64,000 nucleotides of DNA from Candidatus Proelusimicrobium volucris (GCA_944324665.1 CALUXD010000002.1:288694-352693); one strand, 5' to 3'; counted from the first letter of the stretch, positions 8,587 through 18,878 are shown. Numbers and translations are program-made. The notes: generated by a model from the sequence alone, not told the origin.

Positions 8587-9045
8587 ATGGCGGAATCAAC
8601 CTTTTCGGTAATTAGTTTAATCGGGGCTTTGACCTCGGAAGACGGCAGCGAGATAAAATTCTCGATAGACTCTTATAAAGGGTACAAATACGTATCAATA
8701 AGAAAATATCTTAAATCGGAAACATACAGCGGCCCCACCAAGGCGGGGATAACGCTTTCGCCCGAGATAGTGGGCAAGATAAGCGACGCTTTGGCCGCTT
8801 TGCCTGAAGATTATAAAACAATAGAGGACGGAGAACTTGGCAAATACGCCAAGAAGCAAGGCTTGTCTATAGTCCTTAGGATAAGTTCTTATATGGGGAG
8901 CAAGGGTATAGATTTAAGGCAGTGGCAGGAAGACGAAAGTTATACGGGCTGGACCAAGAAGGGAATAAGGCTTCCGATAGAGAAGTTAAAAGAGGTAAAG
9001 GAGCTGTTTGCCAAGACGGCAAAGTATTTTGAAGAGAATAAATAA
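8587..9045 (+). CDS. tandem PC4-like single-stranded-DNA-binding protein
   Basis: 152 residues made of two copies of a roughly 55-residue unit: a strand pair with VSIRKY (first copy) or IDLRQW (second copy), then a Gly-x-Thr-Lys-x-Gly-Ile turn, then a helix (SPEIVGKISDAL; PIEKLKEVKELF). This is the layout of the PC4/YdbC ssDNA-binding fold (transcriptional coactivator p15 family). PC4 proteins usually work as dimers of one domain each; here both domains sit in one chain, so a monomer could form the cleft. GGAGG precedes the ATG. It lies directly before the Ser/Thr kinase gene, which makes phosphorylation control an attractive guess. Assigned by pattern only. Confidence 0.7.
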   Translation: MAESTFSVISLIGALTSEDGSEIKFSIDSYKGYKYVSIRKYLKSETYSGPTKAGITLSPEIVGKISDALAALPEDYKTIEDGELGKYAKKQGLSIVLRISSYMGSKGIDLRQWQEDESYTGWTKKGIRLPIEKLKEVKELFAKTAKYFEENK

Positions 9046-9066
9046 AAAGGGAAGGCCGGTGTATTT

Positions 9067-11565
9067 ATGTCAGAAGATAACAAAAAAAATCCTTTAAAAC
9101 AGGAAGAGATACCTCCTATGGCGGCTAAGGCGGCATCGCAGGTGCCTTCTTCCGTACAAGCGAAGAATCAGCCTCATCAAAGACCGGAGATGGAACTTAT
9201 AGGGCAGGAGATATCCGGCTGCGTGATACTTGAAAAGGTCAGCGAAGGCGGTATGGGTACGGTGTTCAGAGCCAAGCACAAGGCTCTGGACAGGATAGTC
9301 TGCGTAAAGATATTGAGCCCCGCATTGGCAAACGACAAAAAGGCAGTGGGACTGTTCTTGACGGAAGCGCGCGCCATCGCGGAGATAGACCACCCCAACA
9401 TTGTATCGGTATACAATGTAGGCAAGGAAAAGGGATTTTATTTTATCGTCATGACGTTTATAGAGGGCGAGAGTTTATCTTCCATAGTAAGAAAGCGCCC
9501 CAATTTGCCGATTTCTTTTGTGATAGACACTTTTATCGGCATACTTAAAGGCCTTGAAGCGGCCCATCAAAAGGGTATAATACACCGCGATATAAAGCCG
9601 TCGAACATACTTATCAATAAGAAACTTGAAGCGAAAATAGTGGACTTTGGTATCGCCAAGAAGGTGGATAAGGAAAAAGGTTGCACAAAAACGACGGAAT
9701 TGGCTGGCACTGCGTACTTTTTATCGCCGGAACAGGCTTTGGGCAGACCGATAGACATAAGGGCTGATTTGTATTCTGTTGGCGCCAGTTTGTTTTACGT
9801 GTTAACTGGCAAGTACCCGTTTACCGGCAAGAACTCGATGGACATAATTCAAAAGCACATAAACGAGCCTGTGCCGGATGTTTCTAAATATAGGAAGGGC
9901 GTTCCGCCGTGGCTGTCTTTGGCGGTAAGCAAGTTGATGAGCAAGCGCCCGGACGACAGGTTCCAAAGCGCGACGGATACTTTAATGTTCTTCCAAAAGC
10001 AGCGCGCGGACGATCAACTGAAATTAAATCAAGGTTTGAACATAACCGACGAAGTGGGATTAAGGGTTAGAAGTTCGGATATGAATGCTTCGCCTGTCGT
10101 AGGCAAAGATACGGAGCGCCATGTTACGGCAAGCGGCAGCCAAATAAGGCAGAGCATGCCGGCTGCGTCTAATAATTCTTTTAGGGCGGCGGATATCCCT
10201 GTAATAGCATTAGGTGACGATGGAGAACCTGCAAAACAGCAGGCGGTGCCGGATAAAAAATTCCAGATGGATACCTTGGATTCCGTTACGAAAGAAGTCG
10301 CCAAGACTCAAAAGATAATGGAAGAACGCAAAAAGCGTTTGGCGGCAAGCAAGAATCCTTATTCAACGTTCTCCGCGGCCAAGAAGAAATTTATGCTGAA
10401 AGGATTCGGCTGGACTCTGATAACCGCGGCCGCCGCGTTTATGGCGATGTCTTTATTTTTGAAGCTGGGCTTTTTGTGTTCGGCTTACAATACCGGCGCT
10501 ACCTCCGTAATTTCGGCATTGATCAAGCCTTGGATTTCCGGTTCTTACGCGGAAGGCCAGATGATATTGGGGGCGGTATGTTTTGTATTTCTGCTCGTAA
10601 TATTTGCATTGTTCTTCTTTGATTTGATAAAGAAGGCGGTGCCATGTATATTGGTAATAGCGGTGCTTTCGTACATATTCGCGTTTTATGGATTTGTCCA
10701 ACCCGATTCGATATTGCAGCCGCTTTCGACAAACAGCTATTTACTGATATATTCGGTAATAGTCGGCGGATTGGCCCTGAAGATAGACAATATTGAGGAT
10801 TTGCCTTTTTATTATAGGGTAGTATCAATAGTATTGTTTGTCTTTTCATTCTATCTGTTCTATCAATTTGTGCGGCCGGACATTTCTGCTGAAGGCGAAT
10901 TGATGAAAACTTTGCGATATACGGCTTTTGGGGCCTCTGCGGTTACGTGTATTATGACTTTATTTAGGCACGGGTTTATATACAGAATGTTGACGCTGTT
11001 GCTTTTTGTCGCGTCATTTGGCGGGATATGGCTGTATCAATCTGGCGGAGAAGCTTATGCTCTATATGATGAAGTTAGAGCCAAGACTCAGGCGAAAACG
11101 GCGGAACAGCCTGCCGATTATGCGGCCGTGCCGCACAAGATAGTGGAGCTAATGCACAGCTATGCGGATTTGGAGAGCGAGCCTGAATATTATGGTTTGG
11201 AAGGCGGCGCTTGGGATTTAGACGCTATGCCTGCGGAGAGAAACGTTCCCGCGGCGCAAGCGTCAGCGGAAAAGGCTTTGCCGAAAGGTGATAAAGCGGC
11301 AAGGGCTGAAGAGAGGGTTTCTCCCGCTCAGATCAGGGAAACGTTTATAAATTCGATAGTTAAATTAAATACGGCGGCAAACCAAGAAGCGGTGGAGCAG
11401 TATATATGGATATTTGCTCTGAAAGGACCGTATGAAAAAGTAAAATATACTTGGAGTGAAGACAATATTCCGCTGTTAATACTGTATGTATTGGCAGTCT
11501 ATGCGATAGCGGGTTTTATAGTTGACGTGTTTGCTGCGGGGGAAGACAGATGGAATTTGATATAG
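9067..11565 (+). CDS. membrane Ser/Thr protein kinase (Hanks type)
   Basis: 832 residues. The kinase domain (about 45-310) has a glycine loop SEGGMGTV (59-66), catalytic Lys81, HRDIKPSN from 173, and DFG from 193, so all key residues are present; the first Gly of the loop is Ser. A charged linker (about 320-440) follows, then about seven membrane helices (445-660), a soluble stretch, and a final helix near the C-terminus. It has no PASTA domains, so the extracellular sensor, if any, is in the membrane part. Its end overlaps the PP2C phosphatase gene by 16 bp, a classic kinase-phosphatase pairing. The substrate is unknown; the upstream PC4-like protein is a candidate. Confidence 0.9.
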   Translation: MSEDNKKNPLKQEEIPPMAAKAASQVPSSVQAKNQPHQRPEMELIGQEISGCVILEKVSEGGMGTVFRAKHKALDRIVCVKILSPALANDKKAVGLFLTEARAIAEIDHPNIVSVYNVGKEKGFYFIVMTFIEGESLSSIVRKRPNLPISFVIDTFIGILKGLEAAHQKGIIHRDIKPSNILINKKLEAKIVDFGIAKKVDKEKGCTKTTELAGTAYFLSPEQALGRPIDIRADLYSVGASLFYVLTGKYPFTGKNSMDIIQKHINEPVPDVSKYRKGVPPWLSLAVSKLMSKRPDDRFQSATDTLMFFQKQRADDQLKLNQGLNITDEVGLRVRSSDMNASPVVGKDTERHVTASGSQIRQSMPAASNNSFRAADIPVIALGDDGEPAKQQAVPDKKFQMDTLDSVTKEVAKTQKIMEERKKRLAASKNPYSTFSAAKKKFMLKGFGWTLITAAAAFMAMSLFLKLGFLCSAYNTGATSVISALIKPWISGSYAEGQMILGAVCFVFLLVIFALFFFDLIKKAVPCILVIAVLSYIFAFYGFVQPDSILQPLSTNSYLLIYSVIVGGLALKIDNIEDLPFYYRVVSIVLFVFSFYLFYQFVRPDISAEGELMKTLRYTAFGASAVTCIMTLFRHGFIYRMLTLLLFVASFGGIWLYQSGGEAYALYDEVRAKTQAKTAEQPADYAAVPHKIVELMHSYADLESEPEYYGLEGGAWDLDAMPAERNVPAAQASAEKALPKGDKAARAEERVSPAQIRETFINSIVKLNTAANQEAVEQYIWIFALKGPYEKVKYTWSEDNIPLLILYVLAVYAIAGFIVDVFAAGEDRWNLI

Positions 11566-12365
11566 AGTTGGCCTCATACACCGACATAGGCAAGATAAGG
11601 GAAAAGAACGAAGACAGCGTATTGATAGCGCCGGAATTGTGCCTTGGCGCGGTGGCCGACGGTATGGGCGGGCACAATGCGGGCGAAGTGGCGAGCAATT
11701 TGGCAGTATCGATATTGAGGCAGACCTTATCCGATTTAAAGTCCAAAAAGATAAGCATACCGCAGGATTTCGAACCAAAGCTCGACCCCATAGCCAGGAA
11801 GTTATTATACGCTTCGGGCTTGGCCAATTTAAGGATATACACTTTGTCTTCCGAAAATTACCGCCGCCGCGGCATGGGTACGACTTTAAGCGCTGTATAT
11901 ATAGAGCCGAACGCCAGCGCGGCCGTACACATAGGCGACAGTAGGATATACCGTCTTAGGGACGGCGTATTAAAACAGATTTCTAAAGACCACTCTTACG
12001 TACAGGAACAGGTGGCGCGAGGGCTTATCAGCAAGGAACAGGCGGAGAAATCCAGAATACAGAACATTCTGACAAAAGCCTTGGGCCTTAAGAAAGATAT
12101 GCGCTGCGACGTCATCAAACTTAACCCTCAGCCGGGCGACGTATATATGCTTTGCTCCGACGGGGTAAACAAGGGCATAAAAGACAGCGAGATAGAAGAG
12201 ATCTTAAAGAAACCTCTCAGCGCGGGACGTTTATGCCAAGAAATCGTCAAGTTTTCCGCACACAACGACGGTAAAGACAATGTATCGTGCGTTGTATTCA
12301 AAATGCTTCCCAAAAAGGAAAAATCCATATTTAAAAAGCTGACGGGTTTTCTTAAAAATAATTAG
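11550..12365 (+). CDS. PP2C-family Ser/Thr phosphatase
   Basis: 271 residues covering a full PP2C/PPM domain: IREKNEDS (11-18), ADGMGGHNAGE, GTTLSA, HIGDSRIY, LCSDGV and DGKDNVS near 248. All metal-binding Asp are present. Expected to be a Mn/Mg-dependent phosphatase in the cytoplasm that reverses the kinase encoded just upstream. The start lies inside the kinase gene with GGGGGAAG upstream. The stop codon touches the CIRCE-like element of groES. Confidence 0.92.
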   Translation: MEFDIELASYTDIGKIREKNEDSVLIAPELCLGAVADGMGGHNAGEVASNLAVSILRQTLSDLKSKKISIPQDFEPKLDPIARKLLYASGLANLRIYTLSSENYRRRGMGTTLSAVYIEPNASAAVHIGDSRIYRLRDGVLKQISKDHSYVQEQVARGLISKEQAEKSRIQNILTKALGLKKDMRCDVIKLNPQPGDVYMLCSDGVNKGIKDSEIEEILKKPLSAGRLCQEIVKFSAHNDGKDNVSCVVFKMLPKKEKSIFKKLTGFLKNN

Positions 12366-12388
12366 CAATCCCAAAGGGGGATTGACAA
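12362..12388 (+). promoter_or_regulatory. CIRCE-like HrcA operator
   Basis: TTAGCAATC, nine bases, then GATTGACAA. Compared with CIRCE (TTAGCACTC-N9-GAGTGCTAA) the left arm matches 8/9 and the right 6/9; the two arms are complementary at 7/9. It overlaps the -35 of the groESL promoter, where a repressor would block it. hrcA is not in the window. Confidence 0.6.
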
Positions 12389-12410
12389 AAATAAAAAATA
12401 ATGCTAAATT
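12382..12410 (+). promoter_or_regulatory. groESL promoter
   Basis: TTGACA at 12382-12387, 17-nt spacer, TAAATT at 12405-12410 preceded by TG at 12402-12403 (extended -10). The predicted start is near 12417. The -10 sits in a short palindrome, GCTAAATTTAGC (12403-12414). Confidence 0.8.
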
Positions 12411-12490
12411 TAGCAGTGTAGGGTTGCGGCTGCCAAAAAAGGCCGCAAGTTCAGACGCGAAGAATTTAAAAATTTTTTAGGAGGCAGAGA

Positions 12491-12784
12491 ATGTCAATAA
12501 AAATAAAACCGCTCGGGGACAGAGTAATAATCAGCCCCATAGAGCCCAAAGAGGTTGTAAAAGGGGGGATAATAATCCCCGACAGCGCGAAAGAAAAACC
12601 GATGCAGGGCAAAGTGGTAGCCGCGGGCCCCGGCGCGGTAAACAAGAAGGGTGAAAGATTACCGATGGACGTAAAAGAAGGCGACACGGTATTATACGGC
12701 AAGTATTCCGGTACGGAAATCAAACTGGAAGACGAAAAATACATAATTATGCATCAAGAAGAAATTCTTGGCGTTATAGAGTAA
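12491..12784 (+). CDS. groES: co-chaperonin GroES
   Basis: 97 residues, usual length. The chain starts with IKPLGDRV and contains GGIIIPDSA (the mobile-loop region) and VLYGKYSG, all standard for Cpn10. It caps the GroEL ring in the cytoplasm. AGGAGG at 12479-12484 precedes the ATG. groEL follows after 21 bp. The leader contains a small GC hairpin near 12426-12446. Likely heat induced through the CIRCE-like site upstream. Confidence 0.98.
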   Translation: MSIKIKPLGDRVIISPIEPKEVVKGGIIIPDSAKEKPMQGKVVAAGPGAVNKKGERLPMDVKEGDTVLYGKYSGTEIKLEDEKYIIMHQEEILGVIE

Positions 12785-14437
<1,653 letters not shown>

Positions 14438-14486
14438 TTTGCCGATTAAACAATTGAGCAAATAAAAAATCGTATCGTTATGATTT

Positions 14487-14519
14487 AAAAAGCCGCGTTG
14501 GAAAAAAGCGCGGCTTTTT
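14487..14519 (+). terminator. groESL terminator
   Basis: An 11-bp stem (14487-14497 with 14509-14519) with A-rich loop and T run. Confidence 0.9.
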
Positions 14520-14607
14520 GTAAACTTGTAAACAAAAATGGAATTTACCGGCGGAAGGCTTATTGACAGTAATGGTTTCCGCCGTAAATCTCCGAGGAGA
14601 AACTGTT

Positions 14608-14775
14608 ATGGAAAAAGACTTTATGACTTGGTGCAGAGAATATGCCGATGCGCGCATGAGAGAGGAGTACGGCAGTGCGGATCAGTGTCCCGATGATGAC
14701 GCATACGACGCTTTCCTGTACGAAGCTGGAGAAGAATACTTTTTGAGATTCGGTTCCGAAGAAAATAAGAAATAG
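14608..14775 (+). CDS. small acidic hypothetical protein
   Basis: 55 residues, rich in Glu and Asp with several aromatic residues (MEKDFMTWCREYADA at the start, EEYFLRFGSEENKK at the end). GAGGAG at 14594-14599 fixes the ATG at 14608; an in-frame ATG at 14563 has no ribosome site. A TTGACA at 14563-14568 could be a -35, but the -10 is weak. It stands alone between the groESL terminator and another terminator, so it has its own transcript. No family recognised; the good ribosome site and composition argue for a real gene. Confidence 0.6.
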   Translation: MEKDFMTWCREYADARMREEYGSADQCPDDDAYDAFLYEAGEEYFLRFGSEENKK

Positions 14776-14958
14776 ACTAAACATCATATCCATTTTTTGG
14801 TATATTGCCATATGGATAGATATTTTGGTCTTATGATAAAAGTCGTATTTCAGATTTATTGTTATATAGTAAAACCGACAGTTCGCGATCATAATTTGCT
14901 GTTTTTATTATGAGTCGCAATCTCCGTAAATTAAGGATAAATGAGAAATCGATATGCC

Positions 14959-14988
14959 AAAACACCCCGTTTAAAGCGGGGTGTTTTT
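14959..14988. terminator. bidirectional terminator
   Basis: Stem of 14959-14969 with 14977-14987, flanked by A and T runs, between the small gene at 14608 (+) and the end of the helicase gene (-). It can serve both. Confidence 0.85.
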
Positions 14989-15045
14989 ATTTTGCGGAGA
15001 TAAGGGGCTAATTCGGACGGGTAAAAAACAAAGATTTTTGAAGCG

Positions 15046-16341
15046 TTATAAGGCGCTATAATTTTGATTAAAAAAGGATAACACCCGTTTATCGGTTTTA
15101 ATATCGCTTATGCTCAGCGGTTTTTTTAGATATACGCCGCCAAGGGTTCTGGCTCTGCTAAGGGCGACATAAGTCTGCCCCGCGGCGAAAGCGCCTCTTC
15201 CGATATCCAGGCAAATTGAATCGAAGGTAAGGCCTTGGCTTTTGTGTATGGTAATGGCCCAAGCCAATTTTAAGGGATATTGAGTGAAAGTTCCTTTTAC
15301 TACGGGTATCAGTTTATTGCCTGCGGGGAGAGGTTCGTATTTTATTTCCTGCCAGGTATGGGGCTCTACGGAGTATACCGCGCCTCTTATGTTGACGCGG
15401 ATATAAGAGGGCCCCAAATCTTCCACTGTGCCGATATCGCCGTTTACCCAATATTTATCGTTGGCGAGCATCATAATTTTGGCGCCTTTTTTTAAGGTAA
15501 GGAGCGGTTCGGCGGGGATAGTTTTTTTATTGAAATTTTCGCTTATTTCCGCTTGATACGAAAAACTTTCTCCAGATAATTGCGCCAGCATTAGTGCGTT
15601 TCTGTGTTGGGCGGTATAATTGGTGGCGGTGAGAGTGATGGCGGCTTGGCTTTGCGGAGCGCTAAGCGCATGCGTGGTATTTAGTTTTTCGTCCAGTTCG
15701 CTTTGCGTTATAGTTCCGGTGCGTATTTTATTGAGCAGTTCGGCGAAGTCTTCATCTTGGCTTTGGCGGAAATTATGTTTAAGTTCGATAACTTTCAGAG
15801 CGGTTTGCCCAAAGCAAAGCGCGTCAAAGAAATAAGGGCTTTTGTACAGCATATTGAAATAATTTAAGAAATTGGGGTCCTGCTCTTCAAGTACGGGCGG
15901 CAGTTGGCAGAGGTCGCCGCAGAGTATTATTTTTTTACCGCCGAAAGGGCGGGGATTGTCCGTAGATTTTTTAAGGATTAAATCTATTGCGTCCAATAGG
16001 TCAGCCCTGAGCATTGATGCTTCGTCGATAATAAGGATATCGAAAGCATTGGCCGTTTTTGCGGGCAGTTTTTTCAGCAGTTGCGGGTCAAGAAGATCAT
16101 TCGGTTTTATTCTGAAGAAGGAGTGTATAGTCTGCCCGCCGAGGTTAAGCGCGGCTATGCCCGTAGGCGCGCAAAGCACGCAGCGCGCGGCGGTATGTTC
16201 CGCAAAGTATTTTAAGAGCGTAGTTTTGCCCGTACCCGCGCGCCCGGTGAGGAAAATACAGCTTTCCTTAGGGTCGTTTAAGGCGTTAAAGGTTTTTATA
16301 AAGGTATCGTCAATGATATGATTTTCGTTTGATACGGGCAT
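15046..16341 (-). CDS. PIF1-like superfamily 1B DNA helicase
   Basis: 431 residues. Walker A GRAGTGKTTL (about 32-41), Walker B LIIDEAS, motif III GDLCQLPPV, and a C-terminal motif IHKSQGLTFD followed by VALSRAR, the arrangement of PIF1/RecD-like 5'-3' helicases. Expected to unwind DNA (for example G-quadruplexes or forks) in the cytoplasm. It is compact, with no extra nuclease or N-terminal domain. There is no ribosome site before the ATG at 16341; TATAAT on the minus strand (16352-16347) lies 5 nt upstream, suggesting a leaderless transcript. Divergent from zupT. Confidence 0.88.
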   Translation of the reverse strand: MPVSNENHIIDDTFIKTFNALNDPKESCIFLTGRAGTGKTTLLKYFAEHTAARCVLCAPTGIAALNLGGQTIHSFFRIKPNDLLDPQLLKKLPAKTANAFDILIIDEASMLRADLLDAIDLILKKSTDNPRPFGGKKIILCGDLCQLPPVLEEQDPNFLNYFNMLYKSPYFFDALCFGQTALKVIELKHNFRQSQDEDFAELLNKIRTGTITQSELDEKLNTTHALSAPQSQAAITLTATNYTAQHRNALMLAQLSGESFSYQAEISENFNKKTIPAEPLLTLKKGAKIMMLANDKYWVNGDIGTVEDLGPSYIRVNIRGAVYSVEPHTWQEIKYEPLPAGNKLIPVVKGTFTQYPLKLAWAITIHKSQGLTFDSICLDIGRGAFAAGQTYVALSRARTLGGVYLKKPLSISDIKTDKRVLSFFNQNYSAL

Positions 16342-16373
16342 ATAAAATTATATCAATTTGCTATTATATTAGT
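16342..16373. promoter_or_regulatory. overlapping divergent leaderless promoters (helicase / zupT)
   Basis: Only 32 bp separate the two ATGs. Minus-strand TATAAT at 16352-16347 is 5 nt from the helicase ATG. Plus-strand TATTAT at 16362-16367 is 6 nt from the zupT ATG. Neither gene has a ribosome site. The two polymerase footprints must overlap, so the promoters should compete. Confidence 0.5.
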
Positions 16374-17147
16374 ATGAACGGCAATATATTATCGGCTTTG
16401 GGATTAAGTTTTCTTGCGGGCGCGGCGACGAGTATCGGCGCGCTTTTGGCTTTTTTTGTCAAGAAAGACAATTTCAAGTTTTTGGCGCTGGGCTTGGGTT
16501 TTTCCGCGGGCGTAATGATTTACGTTTCCTTTATGGAGATACTGCCCCAAGCACAGATTTCGCTTACGGGCGTTGTGGGATACAAGGCTGCGGGCTGGGC
16601 GGCGATAGGCGCGTTTTTTTGCGGGATAGTGATAGCCTCTTTGATAGACACCTGCCTGCCGGATCATCATTTGGACAACAATTCCCTGTCGAAGGAAAAC
16701 AAACTTAAGCATTTGGGCATTTTTACGGCTTTGGCTTTGGCTTTGCATAATTTCCCCGAGGGTCTGGCCACGTTTATGGCGGCGATGGAAAGCCCCGCTT
16801 TGGGCATATCGATAGCGATAGCGGTGGCGGTACACAATATTCCCGAAGGCATAGCGGTGGCTTTGCCGGTATACCACGCCACGGGCAGCAGAAAGATGGC
16901 GTTTTGGTATTCTACTCTTTCCGGTATGGCGGAGCCTTTGGGCGCGATAGTGGGATTTATATTTTTGAGGGCTTTGCTTCATGAGGCGGCCTTCGGCGTG
17001 CTGTTTGCGTTGATAGCGGGTATAATGGTATACATTTCTTTGGACGAGCTTCTTCCCACGGCACACGAGTATGGCGAGCCGCATAAGGTTATTTGGGGCG
17101 TAGTCGGCGGAATGATGATAATGGCCATAAGCCTGCAAATGCTTTAA
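16374..17147 (+). CDS. zupT: ZIP-family metal transporter ZupT
   Basis: 257 residues, about eight membrane helices. HNFPEGLATF and HNIPEGIAVALP are the paired metal-binding helices of ZIP/ZupT divalent metal importers (Zn, Fe, Mn). A short His-rich loop (PDHHLDNN) lies between helices 3 and 4. The ATG at 16374 gives the normal ZupT N-terminus; a longer in-frame start from 16329 lies inside the helicase gene. Likely translated from a leaderless mRNA (see the promoter entry). Confidence 0.93.
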   Translation: MNGNILSALGLSFLAGAATSIGALLAFFVKKDNFKFLALGLGFSAGVMIYVSFMEILPQAQISLTGVVGYKAAGWAAIGAFFCGIVIASLIDTCLPDHHLDNNSLSKENKLKHLGIFTALALALHNFPEGLATFMAAMESPALGISIAIAVAVHNIPEGIAVALPVYHATGSRKMAFWYSTLSGMAEPLGAIVGFIFLRALLHEAAFGVLFALIAGIMVYISLDELLPTAHEYGEPHKVIWGVVGGMMIMAISLQML

Positions 17148-17172
17148 AATTTTATTTACGGCGGGTTTGGAA

Positions 17173-18876
17173 ATGAAAAAGAATTATCCGATTTATACGA
17201 TAAAGCAGGAATGTCAGGATTGTTATAAATGCGTACGGGCCTGCCCCGTTAAGGCTATACGGGTGGAAGAAGGTCACGCGGCGGTAATAGCGGAAAATTG
17301 CGTCGCCTGCGGTATGTGCTATACCGTCTGCCCGACGCACGCCAAACACGTAAGGAGCGATATAGAGAAAGCCAAGAGTTTGATAGGCTCTGGCGCTAAG
17401 GTATATGCCTCGGTGGCGCCGAGCTGGGCGGGCATATTGGATTGCAGCGTCAGCAGATTGGTGGGAATGTTAAAGAAGCTGGGCTTTGCCGGGGTGAGCG
17501 AAACGGCTTTGGGCGCACAGCAAGTATCTGCGGTGACGGCCGAGTTTTTAAATCAAGCCGAGCCGGGGGTATATTTTTCTTCGGCCTGCCCAGTCTGCGT
17601 GGACTATATCAGCCGCTATACGCCGGAGCTTAAAAAATACATAGTGCCTTATTCTTCGCCCGCATTGACGCATGCCGAACTCTTGAAAAAGACTTTTGGC
17701 GAAGATATAAAAGTCGTATTTATAGGCCCTTGCATAGCCAAGAAGAACGAATCGGACACGCAAGAAGATTTGATAGCCGCGGCAATAACTTTCGAGGAAC
17801 TTAAAAAATGGCTTTTTGAGGAAGGCATTGATTTGCTTAATTCGCCGCAAAGCAGTGAGGGCTTTGTGCCTGAAAAATCGTCTGACGGCGCGGTCTATCC
17901 GCTTGAAGGTGGCATGCTCCGCTCCATAAGGCGCAACGGCCTTAAAGATGGCGTAAAGCTAATTACGGTAACGGGCTTAAAGAATTTCTGCAAGACTTTG
18001 CAAGCTCTCAAGGAGCAGAATATAGACAGAGTCTGTTTTGTGGAATGTCTGGCCTGCGAGGGTGGCTGCATAAAAGGGCCTTGCCCGGGCGGGGAGGTAT
18101 CAACGCTTAACGCTTTCTTGGGTGTGGAAAAGCAATTTGACGAAAGTATCCCGCCCGTCAAGCAGGCCAAGTATAAAGTGCCGCTTGTTTTCGGCGGGGC
18201 AGTTGCGCCGGAAAAGAAATTTACGGAAGAGGAAATTTTATCTGCTTTGGCCAAAGTCGGCAAGTTTACGGCCGACGACGAGATAAACTGCGACGGCTGC
18301 GGTTACAATACCTGCCGCAATTTCGCGCACGCTCTATTGGAGGGCAAGGCCGAACCGGCGATGTGCGTATCTTATATGCGCAAGCGAGCCAGCCGCAAAG
18401 CCAATGCCATTTTAAGGTGCATACCTTCGGGCGTGGTTATATTCGATAATAATTTGGAAATTATAGAATCCAATCAGCCCTTTGCCAAAATAGCGGGCGC
18501 CGACATTGAAGAACTTTTTGAGCAAATCCCCGGCCTTAAAGGTGCGGCTTTGGGTAAAATTCTGCCTTTTGAGATGATATTCAAACGCATCTTTAAAGAC
18601 GGCAAAGAGATACATAAAGAACGTATCCCGTTTGGCAAGAAACTGCTGGATATGACGATATTCCCGATAGAGGAAGGGCAAACTGCGGGGCTTATAGTGC
18701 AGGACGTTACCAAGAGTGAGCTGCATAGGGAAATTATCGCTCAAAAAGCGCAGGAAGTTCTGCGCAAGAATATTTTGGCCGTTCAAGAAGTCGCGGGCAG
18801 GCTGGGCGAGAACATAGCCGAGACCGAAATAATCTTGAATTATATTACCGAAGGCTTTGGCCCGGAGAAGAAATAA
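17173..18876 (+). CDS. sensory-type [FeFe] hydrogenase with PAS domain
   Basis: 567 residues. Two 4Fe-4S ferredoxin motifs (Cys 14,17,20,24 and 43,46,49,53) precede the H-cluster domain. The three cluster motifs are variant: SSACPVC for TSCCP (the proton-relay Cys is Ala, the ligand Cys kept), GPCIAKKNE for MPCxxKxxE (Met to Gly, key Cys, Lys and Glu kept) and ECLACEGGC. Next comes a Cys motif CDGCGYNTC with a later Cys (about 375-400), then a PAS domain (about 405-520) and a short helical tail. This is the layout of group C putative H2-sensing hydrogenases (HydS-like), not bulk H2 producers. The SpoIIE phosphatase follows after 2 bp. A TTG at 17167 is an alternative start. Confidence 0.88.
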   Translation: MKKNYPIYTIKQECQDCYKCVRACPVKAIRVEEGHAAVIAENCVACGMCYTVCPTHAKHVRSDIEKAKSLIGSGAKVYASVAPSWAGILDCSVSRLVGMLKKLGFAGVSETALGAQQVSAVTAEFLNQAEPGVYFSSACPVCVDYISRYTPELKKYIVPYSSPALTHAELLKKTFGEDIKVVFIGPCIAKKNESDTQEDLIAAAITFEELKKWLFEEGIDLLNSPQSSEGFVPEKSSDGAVYPLEGGMLRSIRRNGLKDGVKLITVTGLKNFCKTLQALKEQNIDRVCFVECLACEGGCIKGPCPGGEVSTLNAFLGVEKQFDESIPPVKQAKYKVPLVFGGAVAPEKKFTEEEILSALAKVGKFTADDEINCDGCGYNTCRNFAHALLEGKAEPAMCVSYMRKRASRKANAILRCIPSGVVIFDNNLEIIESNQPFAKIAGADIEELFEQIPGLKGAALGKILPFEMIFKRIFKDGKEIHKERIPFGKKLLDMTIFPIEEGQTAGLIVQDVTKSELHREIIAQKAQEVLRKNILAVQEVAGRLGENIAETEIILNYITEGFGPEKK

Positions 18877-18878
18877 TT

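Noticed and set aside
14941..15003. 20-codon frame with AAGGA upstream
   Set aside because: Reads straight through a strong bidirectional terminator.
16404..17138. 244-codon minus-strand frame
   Set aside because: Antisense to zupT; His/Tyr/Arg-rich artefact.
17173..18876. Catalytic H2-producing [FeFe] hydrogenase
   Set aside because: The missing proton-relay Cys, the PAS domain and the phosphatase partner fit a sensor better.
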